Shown here piece by piece: positions 1-10,062 of a stretch of DNA of 64,000 nt. The translations under genes and the position numbers were made by a program. The stretch lies in NCBI GenBank assembly GCA_936432065.2, contig OW386293.2:45975923-46039922 (forward strand). Reading direction: 5' to 3'. Source of the DNA: Rutpela maculata (lineage: Eukaryota; Arthropoda; Insecta; Coleoptera; Cerambycidae). Each line of letters begins with the position of its first letter. The first letter of the stretch is position 1. The notes beneath the pieces were generated by a model that made no database searches, was not told the DNA's origin, and saw only the letters and a list, made by a program, of their open reading frames with translations.

Positions 1-16
1 CTAAATATCGAGCAAC

Positions 17-1441
17 ATGCCCGACGAAGTAACACAAGGTACAGCACAAGGTGCAGCATCAGGTCCAGCACCAGCACCAGCACCGGTTCTTGAACCGTAT
101 AAATTAAGTGAAATTTTCTCAATTGTGCCCGAATACGATGGCAACCCTTTATTTTTACAAACTTTCTTATATGCTTGTAGTCAAGCCTATTGCATGGCCG
201 TGGCAGACCAAAAAACATTGCTCTCGCTACATATAAAAAATAAATTAAAAGGCAAAGCTGCCGAGGTAATAAATTCAAGAAACCCAACTTCATGGGGTGA
301 AACTAAAAACTTATTAGAGTCTCATTTTGGAGACGCACGCGATCTAACCTCGCTTATACAAGATCTGCAACGACTCCATCAACTAAATAACGAATCACCA
401 TTAACTTTTATCTCTAGGCTACAAACCCATAATGCGAAAATGCTTTCCGCGGTAAACAAACAAATCGCTATGACAAACGAACAGAAAGATGCGCAAACAC
501 GCTTAATTGATACTATGACCCTTAATACCTTGTTAACCGGACTTGAACCCAAATTAGGCCAGATAGTCCGAGCTGGAAACCCGGCTACTGTACTCGATGC
601 AACTCTCCGAGTAAAACGAGAATTACAATTGTCTTATTTTGAATCTCAGAAATTCAACAAATATAACCCAAATAAAAATCCCATTCAAACTCAAGCGAAA
701 CGCCCTCCAATTCCACAAAAATTCTGTTCTTTCTGCAAAAGGAACGGACATACAATTAATGAATGCCGCACAAGGCAAAATCAACAATTTTCATCTCCTA
801 GTTTCATTCCAAACGCTTATCCCAGTCAAGCGCAAATTTCAAAACCAAATTTCCAGAATTTTTCCAGCCAAAATAATCAAAGGCAATTTTCTCCGCAAAA
901 TTCCCAACAAGCAAATAATCCACAACAAAATAGACCTTCGGTAATAAGACCGAACCCCAACTTCCAACAAAGATTCCCAAATCAACAACAAAATCCAAAT
1001 TTCAATCGTCAAAACCCACAAAGAACGCATCACGTTAATTTTGACAATTACTGTGATCCTCTAAACTATGAACATATTAATTACTATAATGAACCTGATA
1101 ATTTCGACCATCAGCAATACAACGATTTCCAAAACTACCAAACTGATTGCAACGACCAATATTTACCACAAGAGAATTATACTGGTAATTCTCAAAATTC
1201 ACAAACAAACCATACCGATATTTGGCAAAATGAATACGAGAGTTATACTGCTAATTCTCAAACGCCTCAAGAAGATTATAATACCAATTCTCAGGATTTT
1301 TGTTTAGGCCCGGAGTATCCCGCGGATACTCCAACACAGGAAACAGATCAATTCGATCAAATATCGAATCAAATTCAAGCTATGAATCTAAACGACAATT
1401 TCAACCCGTTCCTGAACTTCCCGGAACAAGGGTTCATGTAG
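17..1441 (+). CDS. gag: Gag polyprotein of errantivirus-like element
   Basis: 474 residues. The first ~215 residues form a helical, charged capsid-like region. A single zinc knuckle of the form CX2CX4HX4C lies at residues 237-250 (Cys237, Cys240, His245, Cys250), which in retroelements binds the genomic RNA. After it comes a long Asn/Gln-rich, low-complexity tail (about residues 255-450). The start is the first ATG of the frame, 16 bases into the window, so an upstream in-frame start cannot be excluded. The 3' end overlaps the pol frame. Many insect errantivirus Gags lack a clear zinc knuckle, so its presence here is worth noting. Gag acts in the cytoplasm, building the particle. Confidence 0.9.
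   Translation: MPDEVTQGTAQGAASGPAPAPAPVLEPYKLSEIFSIVPEYDGNPLFLQTFLYACSQAYCMAVADQKTLLSLHIKNKLKGKAAEVINSRNPTSWGETKNLLESHFGDARDLTSLIQDLQRLHQLNNESPLTFISRLQTHNAKMLSAVNKQIAMTNEQKDAQTRLIDTMTLNTLLTGLEPKLGQIVRAGNPATVLDATLRVKRELQLSYFESQKFNKYNPNKNPIQTQAKRPPIPQKFCSFCKRNGHTINECRTRQNQQFSSPSFIPNAYPSQAQISKPNFQNFSSQNNQRQFSPQNSQQANNPQQNRPSVIRPNPNFQQRFPNQQQNPNFNRQNPQRTHHVNFDNYCDPLNYEHINYYNEPDNFDHQQYNDFQNYQTDCNDQYLPQENYTGNSQNSQTNHTDIWQNEYESYTANSQTPQEDYNTNSQDFCLGPEYPADTPTQETDQFDQISNQIQAMNLNDNFNPFLNFPEQGFM
1282..1441 (+). promoter_or_regulatory. gag-pol overlap, site of presumed -1 ribosomal frameshift
   Basis: The pol frame opens after a TAA at 1279-1281 and gag ends at 1441, so ribosomes must shift by -1 inside this interval to make Gag-Pol. 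No canonical X-XXY-YYZ heptamer is obvious. The best candidate is the T5 run at 1297-1301, where the gag codons GAT TTT TGT allow perfect P-site re-pairing of TTT after a one-base slip. The overlap is seen directly; the exact slip site is inference. Confidence 0.5.
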
Positions 1442-4400
1442 AAACGCTATCTCACTCACTGTTGACCGTAAATTCAAAAAATTTATACTACATTAAAGAC
1501 ATCACAAATAAATTCAAAATTCTAATCGATACGGGCGCAGGTATCTCTATCTTTAAACCAAAAACTGCGGAAAACTACAAACGAAGATTTTCAGAAAATG
1601 TAATTATACAAGGTATAACCGATCAGAAAATTACTATTAATGAATCTGTTCTTATACCCTTCACGGACAACGACCCACATAAAGTTTACATCTATGATCT
1701 AGACATCAATTTTGATGGACTGATAGGAGCTGATTTCCTAGAGCACTATCATTGTATCGTCGACATAAGAAATAAACAATTAATAACCAATTTTAAAACG
1801 GTTCCACTTTTCAAAGTAACCGACGATTCGTCAAGACCCGAATGCGACAAAATTCAGTCAAACCACAACCCTAATCAAAATAAAATCCAAATTGACGGCC
1901 ATACTGAAAAAATTTATAAACTAAAATGTAATCTTAGAAATACTGACGCTATTTTGCAAGCGCAGGAAAACGAAAAAGTCCGTTTACCTAATGCTCTTGT
2001 TAGAGTAAACGAAAACGGAGAATTTTTAACGACAACAATCAACGCTAACGTCATCCCGAAGACTGTCGATTTTTCTAATTTAAATTTAGAACCTCTACAA
2101 AAATTTAAGTCAATTTTTAACTTAAATACGCAAAACTCCGACCAACACCCAATGACGGACAGATCCTTTGAAATTAAGAACGAATTGCGCTTGGACCATC
2201 TAAACGAAGAAGAGGCCGAAATAATAACGCAGCTTTGTTTAGATTTTCAAGATATATTCTATTTAGAAGGAGATAATTTGACCTTTACCAACGAAATCAA
2301 ACACCCTATTGACACCGACAATTCCCGACCGATATTTACAAAATCGTATCGCTATCCCCAGGTCCATAAAGAAGAAGTTAAGTCCCAAGTATCGAAAATG
2401 TTAAGTCAAGGTATCATTCAACCCTCAATTTCACCCTCAATTTCACCTTGGTCCTCCCCTGTTTGGGTAGTCCCAAAAAAACTGGACGCTTCTGGCAAAC
2501 AGAAATGGCGCGTTGTAGTTGACTATCGTAAACTCAACGAGGTCACAATCGGTGACAAATATCCTTTGCCCAACATTTCCGATCTCTTAGACCAACTTGG
2601 CAAATGCCAATATTTCACAACCCTAGATTTGGCTTCTGGTTTTCACCAAATCGAAATTAATCCCGCAGACATTCAAAAGACTGCTTTCACTGTCGAAAAC
2701 GGTCATTACGAATTCGTGCGAATGCCATTTGGACTAAAAAATGCTCCATCGACGTTTCAGAGAGTGATGGACAATATTTTATTAGGCATCCAAAATGAAC
2801 GGTGTCTCGTCTATATGGACGACATCATTATTTACTCGCCTACCATTCACGAACATATTTCCCGTCTAACAGAAGTTTTTAAACGCCTTCGAAAAGCCAA
2901 CCTCAAAATTCAACCAGACAAATGCGAATTCTTACGCAAAGAAGTCGCCTACCTAGGACACCTCATCACAAAGGACGGTGTGAAACCAAATCCTAGTAAA
3001 GTCGATGCCATTTTAAACTTTCCGCAACCTAAGAACCAAAAAGAAATCAAATCATTTTTAGGACTAGCAGGTTACTATAGAAGATTCATTCCAAACTTTT
3101 CCAAAATTTCTAAACCCTTGACAAAACTTCTGCAAAAAGACGTTCCTTTCGACTTTAATAACGACTGTCAAAATTCTTTCGCCGACCTAAAACAAACACT
3201 AACTACATCACCAATATTAATTTACCCAAATTTTGACGAACCTTTCATACTAACTACTGATGCGAGCGCATTTGCCGTCGGTTCTGTGCTCTCACAAGGA
3301 CCAATTGGTAAAGATTTACCTATTGCTTACGCTTCCCGAGTTTTATGCAACGCCGAAACTAAATACTCCACGATAGAACGTGAACTTTTGGCTATAGTGT
3401 GGTCAGTAAAGCATTTTAGGCCATACCTATTCGGTAGAAAGTTTAAATTGATAACCGACCACAGACCACTTACATGGCTATTTTCTATAAAAGACCCAGG
3501 TAGTAGATTAGCTCGCTGGCGCCTTAAACTCGAAGAATACGACTACAAAGTCATATATAAACCCGGAAAAATAAATAAAAACGCAGACGCCTTGTCCCGA
3601 ATCAAAATTAACCACTTTAACGATTGTTCCAAATTTTATTCCAAAATTCTAGCCGCGAACGGAGACGATGAATCAAATGACGAATCAGATGACGAAACCC
3701 AAGATGATAACGCTAGATTCACCAATGACCAAGTTACACAAGAATTTGAAACCTTTGTCAACTTGTACAAAACAACATCTTTAATAGATTATTCAAAAAT
3801 CAAAGCCTCGAACAAACAACTATTGTATCGAGAACACAAAAATATTATAACTTTCTTTCAACAAAACAATTTACAAGACCTCCATCACAAAATTATCGAA
3901 GACATATTCGAAGAAAACCCAGAATTCCGTAATGACAAGATCAATATTGTATCGAGCAAGACGGTCAGACATAGGAGATACTTTATCATCCCGTTACCAT
4001 TCGATATTGAATCCGTAATTGAACACTTATTTCTGGTGTTATTTAAAAACCAAGACGTCTTGGATCTCTCTAAGACTTACTTTGTCGAAAATAATTTAGA
4101 CCTCCCTATACTTGAAATTCTGTCATTCATTTTTGCGGAAAAGGACCTAAAATTAATAATTTGTCAAGATATTGTCAAAACCCCTGATGAAGACCAAATT
4201 CCTATAATTCTAGATCAACATCACAGCGGTAAAAATAATCTACACCGCGGAATAAACGAAACTATTCGACGAATTAGAGAAAAATACACTTGGCAAGGTC
4301 TAACTAAAGACGTAGAAAATTTTGTAAAAAATTGTGAAACTTGTCAAAAAAGTAAAGTCTGTCGGAAAAATTTAAGCAGTCCGTTAGTAATAACCGAAAC

Positions 4401-5220
4401 ACCAAAGACACCATTTGAGAGAATTAACATTGACCTATTCGAGTTTCCCACACGCAACTATGCTTTAACGATACGCGAAGAATTAACCAAATTTACACAA
4501 GCTTACGCAGTCCCTGATAAATCCGCTAAATCTGTAGTAAATACCTTATTACTATATTTCCAACACTATGGTACTCCTCTAAGAATACATTGCGACTATG
4601 GAGGAGAATTCGACAACCGATTATTACGAGATTTATGTATCTTATACGATATAAAATTAACCTTTTCAAGCGTAGGACACCCGCAATCGAATGGCTCAAT
4701 TGAACGATTCCACGCAACGTTAGCAGAAATGATAAGAGTTAACCAAACAGAAAACCCGAACGAACACCCGTTCACTATTTTACCTTACGCTGTAATTTGC
4801 TACAAGAACTCTGTTAACAAAACACACGGATTTACGCCATACGAACTAGTTTTTGGTCATACATCAGTTCGACCACCAGAAACCTTGTATAACCAAAAGG
4901 AATTAATAACGAAATACGTCAGAGATTTAAACAATCGTATCTCCCATTACTATAAAATTGCAAGAGACCGAACGGAACTTCAAAAACAAAAAGCCAAAAT
5001 TAGATTCGATAAAAACGTCCCCGAAAACCGTACTAAATATAACGTCGGAGACAAAGTTTACGTAAAAGAATCACAGATTAAAAATAAATTGCAAAACAAA
5101 TTTAACGGACCATTCGAAATTACCAAAATCTTTGAAAATTCAGCTATCTTACTCAACCCAGAAACTAAACAAACTAGTAAAGTCAATTTTGACCGAATGA
5201 AACCTTATTTTGAAAGCTAA
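1300..5220 (+). CDS. pol: Pol polyprotein (protease, reverse transcriptase, RNase H, integrase)
   Basis: The frame is open from 1282; the position given is a TTG, since Pol is expected as a Gag fusion rather than from its own start. Domains in order: aspartic protease with ILIDTGAG (catalytic Asp near residue 77); reverse transcriptase with TLDLASGFHQ and the YMDD box at residues 505-508; RNase H with TTDAS (Asp654) and DHRPLTWLF; integrase with HHCC zinc finger (His from about 974, Cys1012 and Cys1015) and a DD35E core at Asp1045, Asp1099 and Glu1135. The 35-residue spacing is exact. No chromodomain is evident. No stop or frameshift interrupts the frame. It overlaps the env ORF by 11 bases. 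Confidence 0.95.
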   Translation: MFRPGVSRGYSNTGNRSIRSNIESNSSYESKRQFQPVPELPGTRVHVETLSHSLLTVNSKNLYYIKDITNKFKILIDTGAGISIFKPKTAENYKRRFSENVIIQGITDQKITINESVLIPFTDNDPHKVYIYDLDINFDGLIGADFLEHYHCIVDIRNKQLITNFKTVPLFKVTDDSSRPECDKIQSNHNPNQNKIQIDGHTEKIYKLKCNLRNTDAILQAQENEKVRLPNALVRVNENGEFLTTTINANVIPKTVDFSNLNLEPLQKFKSIFNLNTQNSDQHPMTDRSFEIKNELRLDHLNEEEAEIITQLCLDFQDIFYLEGDNLTFTNEIKHPIDTDNSRPIFTKSYRYPQVHKEEVKSQVSKMLSQGIIQPSISPSISPWSSPVWVVPKKLDASGKQKWRVVVDYRKLNEVTIGDKYPLPNISDLLDQLGKCQYFTTLDLASGFHQIEINPADIQKTAFTVENGHYEFVRMPFGLKNAPSTFQRVMDNILLGIQNERCLVYMDDIIIYSPTIHEHISRLTEVFKRLRKANLKIQPDKCEFLRKEVAYLGHLITKDGVKPNPSKVDAILNFPQPKNQKEIKSFLGLAGYYRRFIPNFSKISKPLTKLLQKDVPFDFNNDCQNSFADLKQTLTTSPILIYPNFDEPFILTTDASAFAVGSVLSQGPIGKDLPIAYASRVLCNAETKYSTIERELLAIVWSVKHFRPYLFGRKFKLITDHRPLTWLFSIKDPGSRLARWRLKLEEYDYKVIYKPGKINKNADALSRIKINHFNDCSKFYSKILAANGDDESNDESDDETQDDNARFTNDQVTQEFETFVNLYKTTSLIDYSKIKASNKQLLYREHKNIITFFQQNNLQDLHHKIIEDIFEENPEFRNDKINIVSSKTVRHRRYFIIPLPFDIESVIEHLFLVLFKNQDVLDLSKTYFVENNLDLPILEILSFIFAEKDLKLIICQDIVKTPDEDQIPIILDQHHSGKNNLHRGINETIRRIREKYTWQGLTKDVENFVKNCETCQKSKVCRKNLSSPLVITETPKTPFERINIDLFEFPTRNYALTIREELTKFTQAYAVPDKSAKSVVNTLLLYFQHYGTPLRIHCDYGGEFDNRLLRDLCILYDIKLTFSSVGHPQSNGSIERFHATLAEMIRVNQTENPNEHPFTILPYAVICYKNSVNKTHGFTPYELVFGHTSVRPPETLYNQKELITKYVRDLNNRISHYYKIARDRTELQKQKAKIRFDKNVPENRTKYNVGDKVYVKESQIKNKLQNKFNGPFEITKIFENSAILLNPETKQTSKVNFDRMKPYFES

Positions 5221-7090
5221 CCTTGTTTTCAGGTTATTCCTGCTGTTCGGATCAGCAACACTAGTGGTCTCTCAATATAAAATCACGCCTATAAACAACA
5301 CCATAGGAATATACTACCACGAAAAAACTGACGTAATAGTAACCAACGACAAATGGACATTACTGGTTCACAAGAACATTTCCCCCCTAAAAACAACCTT
5401 TGACAGAAACGAAAAAATGTTAGAGCTTATCCTAAACACCCTGGACGCCGCCGATCAGAAAACGATCACTTTCAGGAGTGAAGTTAAAACAGATCTAAAT
5501 CTGTTAACCCAAATATCTAAAACTATAAAATCAAAATTTGATGAAATCTTTTTGGATACAAAACGATATAAGCGCGGAATAATCAACGGTTTCGGCACAA
5601 TTTTCAAATCAATAACCGGAAATTTAGATGCCGAGGACGGTCAATATTATTCTGATTGCATCAATAAGCTAAACAATGACGAACACCAATTGGAGAATCT
5701 AATTAAAAATCAAATTTCAGTTACTACATCCGTTATCAAAAATTTCAATTCAACTATTCAAAAACTTCAAATTGACGAAGAAACATTTAACAAAAATATC
5801 AAAGAAATCGACCGTACAATTCAATCTATGACAAGTCACATCGAAGCCATTGAAATCAAATTAATATTCTTACATTATTGCGAACAGTTAATGGCAAGTT
5901 ATTTGTACATCGAAGATAATTTAAATGATGTTCTAAATGCAATAACATTTGCACGCTTGAAAATCATTCATACATCAATCATCACTCCAACAGACTTAAT
6001 TTCATCCTTACAGGAAATTTCACAGAATTTGCATAAAAATAACCTACCGCTTTCAATAAGGCTATCAAAAGTTGCTCAATATTTGGATATTACGGAACTC
6101 CAAGCCTTTCAGACCGATTCAAGTTTAATCTTTGTTTTAAAAGTACCTTTAGTAGACCCACAAACTTACACAGCCTATCAATTATATCCTATCCCTATTT
6201 TGGATAATAGAACTGGTTTACACCACTTGTTATCGGTATCACAAAAATATATCGCGAGAGATGATGATTCCTTAATGTTCTTACCCATCCCGGATTTAGA
6301 CGAGTGCAAACAACTTTACATGGGAACCAGATTATGCTCCAACCTATTCGCCTACCCGATAGATAACAATGCCATATGTGAAGCAAGGCTCTTCAAAAAC
6401 CTCATGACTCTACCCCAAAATTGTCAGACCTCATTCATAATCAGTCAAGGATACAATGTACAAAAACTCCAAGAAAACACCTGGCTAGTCATCAACGCAG
6501 AACCATTACATGTTACCGTTAATTGTCCGAAGAGAAATTCAAAAACAGAAGTCATCACGAAAAATTCCATTATAAAATTACAACCCAGTTGTTATGCCTT
6601 TGTTGGTATTACCAAAATCCAGGCCAGTTCCAATGAAGTGTTAGATGTCAAAGATAACACTCACCCAATCGAAATTCCGTATGATTGCTGCAGTGACCTT
6701 CCAGACAAAACTCAACTACCAAATTTAAAACCATTGAAATTAAATAATTTGAATACAGAAGACCTCGAAATTGCGAAACACAAATTAGACCAGTATTCCA
6801 AGGATTTAGACGACCTCATTAACGAACCCTACGTGACAAAACACATCTCGTGGTTCACGTACTTCACTATAACTCTAGTGATCTCCCTTATCCTCCTTTA
6901 CCTATTCTGCAAATGCAGAAAAAGAAGCCGAAAGTTAGCCCTTGTTCATGCATCACACGGTTCACCTCTATCTCCACCATCACCACCGATGCCAAGAAGA
7001 ACATACAAAAGTTTCACCAGTATCTTACCTCCAAGGAGAAGACCCAGTATCCAAAGAGAAGAAGAAACCGAAGAAGTGGAACTAACTTAA
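5210..7090 (+). CDS. env: Env glycoprotein (errantivirus / baculovirus F-like fusion protein)
   Basis: 626 residues, starting at an ATG inside the last codons of pol. There is an N-terminal signal peptide (residues 1-21), a furin-type site RYKR at 119-122 followed by a Gly/Ile-rich stretch typical of a fusion peptide, long coiled-coil-prone helices (about 150-220), a hydrophobic membrane segment near residues 546-567, and a ~59-residue basic, Pro-rich cytoplasmic tail. This is the arrangement of insect errantivirus Env, related to baculovirus F. Env is normally made from a spliced RNA; an acceptor-like pyrimidine tract ending in CAG lies at 5222-5232, just after the pol stop, but no donor is certain here. 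The frame is uninterrupted. Function in entry is known for the family, not shown for this copy. Confidence 0.9.
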   Translation: MKANLVFRLFLLFGSATLVVSQYKITPINNTIGIYYHEKTDVIVTNDKWTLLVHKNISPLKTTFDRNEKMLELILNTLDAADQKTITFRSEVKTDLNLLTQISKTIKSKFDEIFLDTKRYKRGIINGFGTIFKSITGNLDAEDGQYYSDCINKLNNDEHQLENLIKNQISVTTSVIKNFNSTIQKLQIDEETFNKNIKEIDRTIQSMTSHIEAIEIKLIFLHYCEQLMASYLYIEDNLNDVLNAITFARLKIIHTSIITPTDLISSLQEISQNLHKNNLPLSIRLSKVAQYLDITELQAFQTDSSLIFVLKVPLVDPQTYTAYQLYPIPILDNRTGLHHLLSVSQKYIARDDDSLMFLPIPDLDECKQLYMGTRLCSNLFAYPIDNNAICEARLFKNLMTLPQNCQTSFIISQGYNVQKLQENTWLVINAEPLHVTVNCPKRNSKTEVITKNSIIKLQPSCYAFVGITKIQASSNEVLDVKDNTHPIEIPYDCCSDLPDKTQLPNLKPLKLNNLNTEDLEIAKHKLDQYSKDLDDLINEPYVTKHISWFTYFTITLVISLILLYLFCKCRKRSRKLALVHASHGSPLSPPSPPMPRRTYKSFTSILPPRRRPSIQREEETEEVELT

Positions 7091-7273
7091 AGACATCCTA
7101 CATTGTTACCAATTTTATTTCATGATTAATATTAATTTATGTTATATGTACATCTTTAAATATTCTTATATACTATTTGCATTTTTATATTTTACAATTT
7201 TATTTTTTCATTTTATTATTATTCTGCTTTTATATTTTACAAAAGTTGCTGTATAATCACCAACTTTTTTAAT

Positions 7274-7281
7274 AAGGGGGA
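7274..7281 (+). promoter_or_regulatory. Polypurine tract for plus-strand DNA priming
   Basis: The purine run AAGGGGGA lies directly against the inferred LTR start, where Ty3/Gypsy elements prime plus-strand synthesis. Seen in sequence; role from family knowledge. Confidence 0.75.
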
Positions 7282-7484
7282 AGTTGTTATATAATATTTG
7301 GTACACTGTATAAAAACTTGTACGTGACTTTTATTCCTTTTAAACTATCTCAGCATATCATATTTCAGCTACGTGTTGATAACGAATTCCCTCATATTAT
7401 TTATCGCTGATATGTAATATCATATTTCCTTTGGCTTAGCTTGGGAAACAATACTAATGCTGACTAAGTACAGCCAACCGAGGA

Positions 7485-7518
7485 TATAAATTAGTTAGAT
7501 AATCTTTTGTATTCAGTT
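7485..7518 (+). promoter_or_regulatory. LTR core promoter: TATA box plus initiator
   Basis: TATAAATT at 7485-7492 is followed by TCAGTT at 7513-7518, putting the likely start A (7515) 30 bases downstream, the standard arthropod spacing. This would mark the U3/R border. Confidence 0.65.
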
Positions 7519-7534
7519 CATATACTCATGTCGC

Positions 7535-7540
7535 AATAAA
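7535..7540 (+). terminator. Polyadenylation signal AATAAA of the LTR
   Basis: AATAAA lies 20 bases after the inferred start site, so a short R region would end soon after. Signal seen; use inferred. Confidence 0.55.
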
Positions 7541-7597
7541 CACTTCAATATAATATTATAATTTTATTTCAAGAGTCAACGTTGACTCTTCTTAATT

Positions 7598-8090
7598 TTA
7601 ATAAATCTTTTTAAAAACAAGTTAATGTAAATCCTGATCTAACATATATAGTGAATATATGAATATATATAGTGAACCAAATGACTAATTTTGACGACAA
7701 AAAGACGTCATTTTAATGACGTCAAAATAATGGCCTAAAAGAAACGTGTATTTGACGTCTTCATGATGACGTCAGAAGTACGTTTTATATATCACGTCTC
7801 TGGTACGTCATTTATTAATGACGTCAAAATAATGACCTAAAAGAAACGTGTATTTGACGTCTTCGTGATGGCGTCAGAAGTACGTTTTAAATATCACGTC
7901 TCTGGTTCGTCATTTATTAATGACGTCAAAATAATGACCTAAAGGAAACGTGTAATTGACGTTTTCATGATGACGTCAGAAGTACGTTTTAAATATCACG
8001 TCTCTGGTACGTCATTTATTGGGACAGTGACGTCGGCGACGAAAAATCACCTTTAAAAGACGTCATAATGACGTCACCCTGCTACCTGGG
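7598..8090. mobile_element. Terminal part of a CCC/GGG-ended DNA element (family K) rich in TGACGTCA
   Basis: The right end at 8090 reads, on the minus strand, CCCAGGTAGCAGGGTGACGT. This resembles the ends of families A, B, C and I elsewhere in the window. Inside lie the 102-bp tandem repeats and many copies of the palindrome TGACGTCA or its core GACGTC. No left end is visible between the LTR and 7715, so the retroelement may have landed inside this element, with its left end beyond the window. No coding capacity is seen. Confidence 0.5.
7715..8020. repeat. Three tandem copies of a 102-bp unit
   Basis: Copies start at 7715, 7817 and 7919, exactly 102 bp apart. Each contains TGACGTCA at its start, a TTGACGT box in the middle and a GATGACGTCAG box (GATGGCGTCAG in copy 2). 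They differ by only a few bases. TGACGTCA is the classical CREB/ATF site, but here it more likely belongs to the subterminal repeats of a transposable element. Confidence 0.9.
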
Positions 8091-9343
8091 TCCCCTCCTC
8101 CTTTATCAGACTTGGGACTGACAGCAAAGCTGGCGGGGTTAGAAGTGACTTTTTTAATTGAATCACACTACAGAAATAGCAAAAATTAAAATAATTTTTG
8201 TAGAATAGAGCACAAAACGTAATAATGAAAAGCCAAAGAAAATGTTCGAATGCATTACATTCAATGCTCTGTTCTAAGCGCAGAATGGCGGTATCGATCT
8301 ACGAATACAATGTAAAATTTACATGCTCTAACTGGAAATCGGGAAGACAGTAAAGACACAAAACACTGACCCTATGCCAGTGAATTCTTATACTACGTAC
8401 AAACATTAGAGAATTAATTCTCTAATTTTTGCCACGTACTTGCAACGGATTTTGTCCGAAGTTCGTAATAAGATAGAAAGAGACCAGTCACGATGCGCGT
8501 TGGCCAAATTAGATTTGCCTTACTTTTATTTGAAGGAAGAATCCGTTCCAGGTGCGTAGTTCATTGCCTTACGCAAACTGGTCTAGACAATAGCAGTAGC
8601 TTATCTTCGCAAGTTTTAATGCAAGGAAATATACTAAATTACCCCGGATCATTATAAAATTTTGCAGGGGCTTTTCCACATAGAAGACTACTACACCATT
8701 TTATTTTCCGCGCATGTTGTGGTAAATCATTATGCCTATTTGATTTAATCAAATCACCGTAAAAAAAAATTATACAGAAATCCGTTTCATAACAGGCTGA
8801 CCTCAAATATCGAATAAAAAATGTATGTGTTTGTGTGCATATGTTTGCGTGTGCTTGTGCGTGTGTGCGTCGTGTGTGTATACCGTTTCAAACATAAAAT
8901 TTTCGTTTCAAATTTGGCATGTATGTAAATTTGGTATGTATGTAAAATGGCATGGTGGAATGTTCCCTATTGTAATTGGGCTACATCCGTTACACAGGGC
9001 GATCGCCAAAAATCTATAAACTATTATATTTTATATAAATTGTGTTGAGCAAAATGTTTCAATTTTTTTTTTTTGTTGTTTATCCCAATGGAGGACTAAG
9101 ATTAGTATTTTCTTTACTATTCACAAATTTAATAGGTCTTAAGTCTACTGTAGGGTCCGAAAATTTGAACATAACTATACGGGACACCTTGTATACTGTA
9201 TTTTATTATAATTTTAGGGTAAAATTTATCAGGGATTTTACTCCCTCGCTTACCGAAGGGAAGTATTGTAATTATGAAAGAAGCGGAATATGTAAATTAC
9301 AAAAACTGGGGGTCATTCAATTCTATCAGTTTGCCTGTCTGTC
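8091..9343. other. No gene recognised; degenerate GT-rich microsatellite at 8821-8882
   Basis: This unique-looking, AT-rich stretch has no convincing coding frame. The only clear structure is an imperfect (TG)n tract at 8821-8882, which gives a spurious Cys/Val-rich reading frame. I see nothing else I can support. Confidence 0.6.
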
Positions 9344-9509
9344 TGCTAATAGCACAACATTGTCCTGTGGACATCTGAAGGACGTCCTCGACGGACATAC
9401 AGTACATCCGATGGACGTTCGTTTTTGGTCCAAAGTACATCCGACGGGTAGCCGAAGGACGTGCAAATGTCACAACTTGGGACAATATTTGTACATTCTA
9501 ATTATTTAG

Positions 9510-10062
9510 AAAAAAAACCGGAATGAGCAGGGATCGAACCGTCGATCTCGTGATTTGTAACTCGAAAATCAAATCAAATCAAAGATGTTTATTAAAGTTT
9601 AGAGACATGAATGCGCCTCAGCTGGGTCCAGTCTAGAGCCGATCACCCCACCGCGGCGTGCAACATCGCGGTAAGTAGCGGTAAGTAGGTGATCGGGTGG
9701 AGGGGTTTAGCTTCGGCTGTAACAACAGATGCAATTGGGGCGTTAGGGCTCCTGTTTAACATATATAAAAAACTTAAACCTAACAATTTCGTTGAACAAT
9801 AATCCGGGAAGATATTAAAATACTTAGAAATAGCTAGAAATACGAAGAAACAATTGCATTTTTAACACACGCGCACTGTCGCACGCGCGCACTAAATTTA
9901 CGAAGAAAATCTTGTTGTCCATACGGGAAAAACTTAGTGAAAAAACCCGTTCGAGAGTCACGGATTTATCCAGTGGTCTACCTGCCTCTGGAAGGATGGG
10001 GTGAGGGGAGATTATGATTTTAAAAGTTGGGATTTGTAACTCGATGTTCTCTCACTCGGCCA
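9510..10062 (-). promoter_or_regulatory. tRNA-like Pol III module split by an insertion
   Basis: On the minus strand an A box (TGGCCGAGTGA, 10052-10062, one mismatch to TRGYNNARNNG) is followed, after the inserted element, by a perfect B box (GTTCGATCC, 9531-9539) and a T8 run (9510-9517). Without the insert the A-to-B gap would be about 33 bases, as in tRNA genes. The same module is intact in copy 3 at 58 kb. It does not fold into a convincing cloverleaf, so I read it as a SINE-type or tRNA-derived promoter, not a tRNA gene. Confidence 0.65.
9566..10030 (-). mobile_element. Short non-LTR element (type N) inserted in tRNA-like module
   Basis: 465 bp flanked by a perfect 14-bp target duplication (gatttgtaactcga at 9552-9565 and 10031-10044). 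Read on the minus strand it ends in AATAAACATC and a (GATTT)n-like tail, the hallmark of target-primed retrotransposition. Its 5' portion contains ACGGGTTTTTTCACTAAG, related to the 5' end of the insertion at 17769-19675 (ACGGGTTTTTCGCTGAG). No coding frame is recognised, so it is probably a non-autonomous derivative of a LINE family. It has the same orientation as the tRNA-like module. Confidence 0.8.

Larger units (their letters stand above)
1..7597 (+). mobile_element. Errantivirus-like Ty3/Gypsy endogenous retrovirus (5' end outside window)
   Basis: The order is gag, pol (-1 frame), env, polypurine tract, 3' LTR. The window opens only 16 bases before the gag start codon, so the 5' LTR, primer-binding site and target duplication are not visible. 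All three coding frames are open over their full expected lengths, which suggests a young insertion. Env has a furin-type site and a C-terminal membrane anchor, as in insect errantiviruses (gypsy, ZAM, TED groups). The class assignment follows from family knowledge of these motifs; activity is inferred only from intact frames. Confidence 0.93.
7282..7597 (+). repeat. 3' LTR of the errantivirus-like element
   Basis: It begins AGTTG right after the polypurine tract and is taken to end CTTAATT, matching the AGT...AATT termini of many gypsy-group LTRs, about 316 bp. It holds a TATA box (7485), an initiator (7513-7518) and AATAAA (7535-7540). The left edge is well placed. The right edge is inferred because the 5' LTR is not in the window to compare. 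Confidence 0.65.

Noticed and set aside
7715..8020. CRISPR-like array
   Set aside because: Units are contiguous 102-bp tandem repeats with no unique spacers, in a eukaryotic context.
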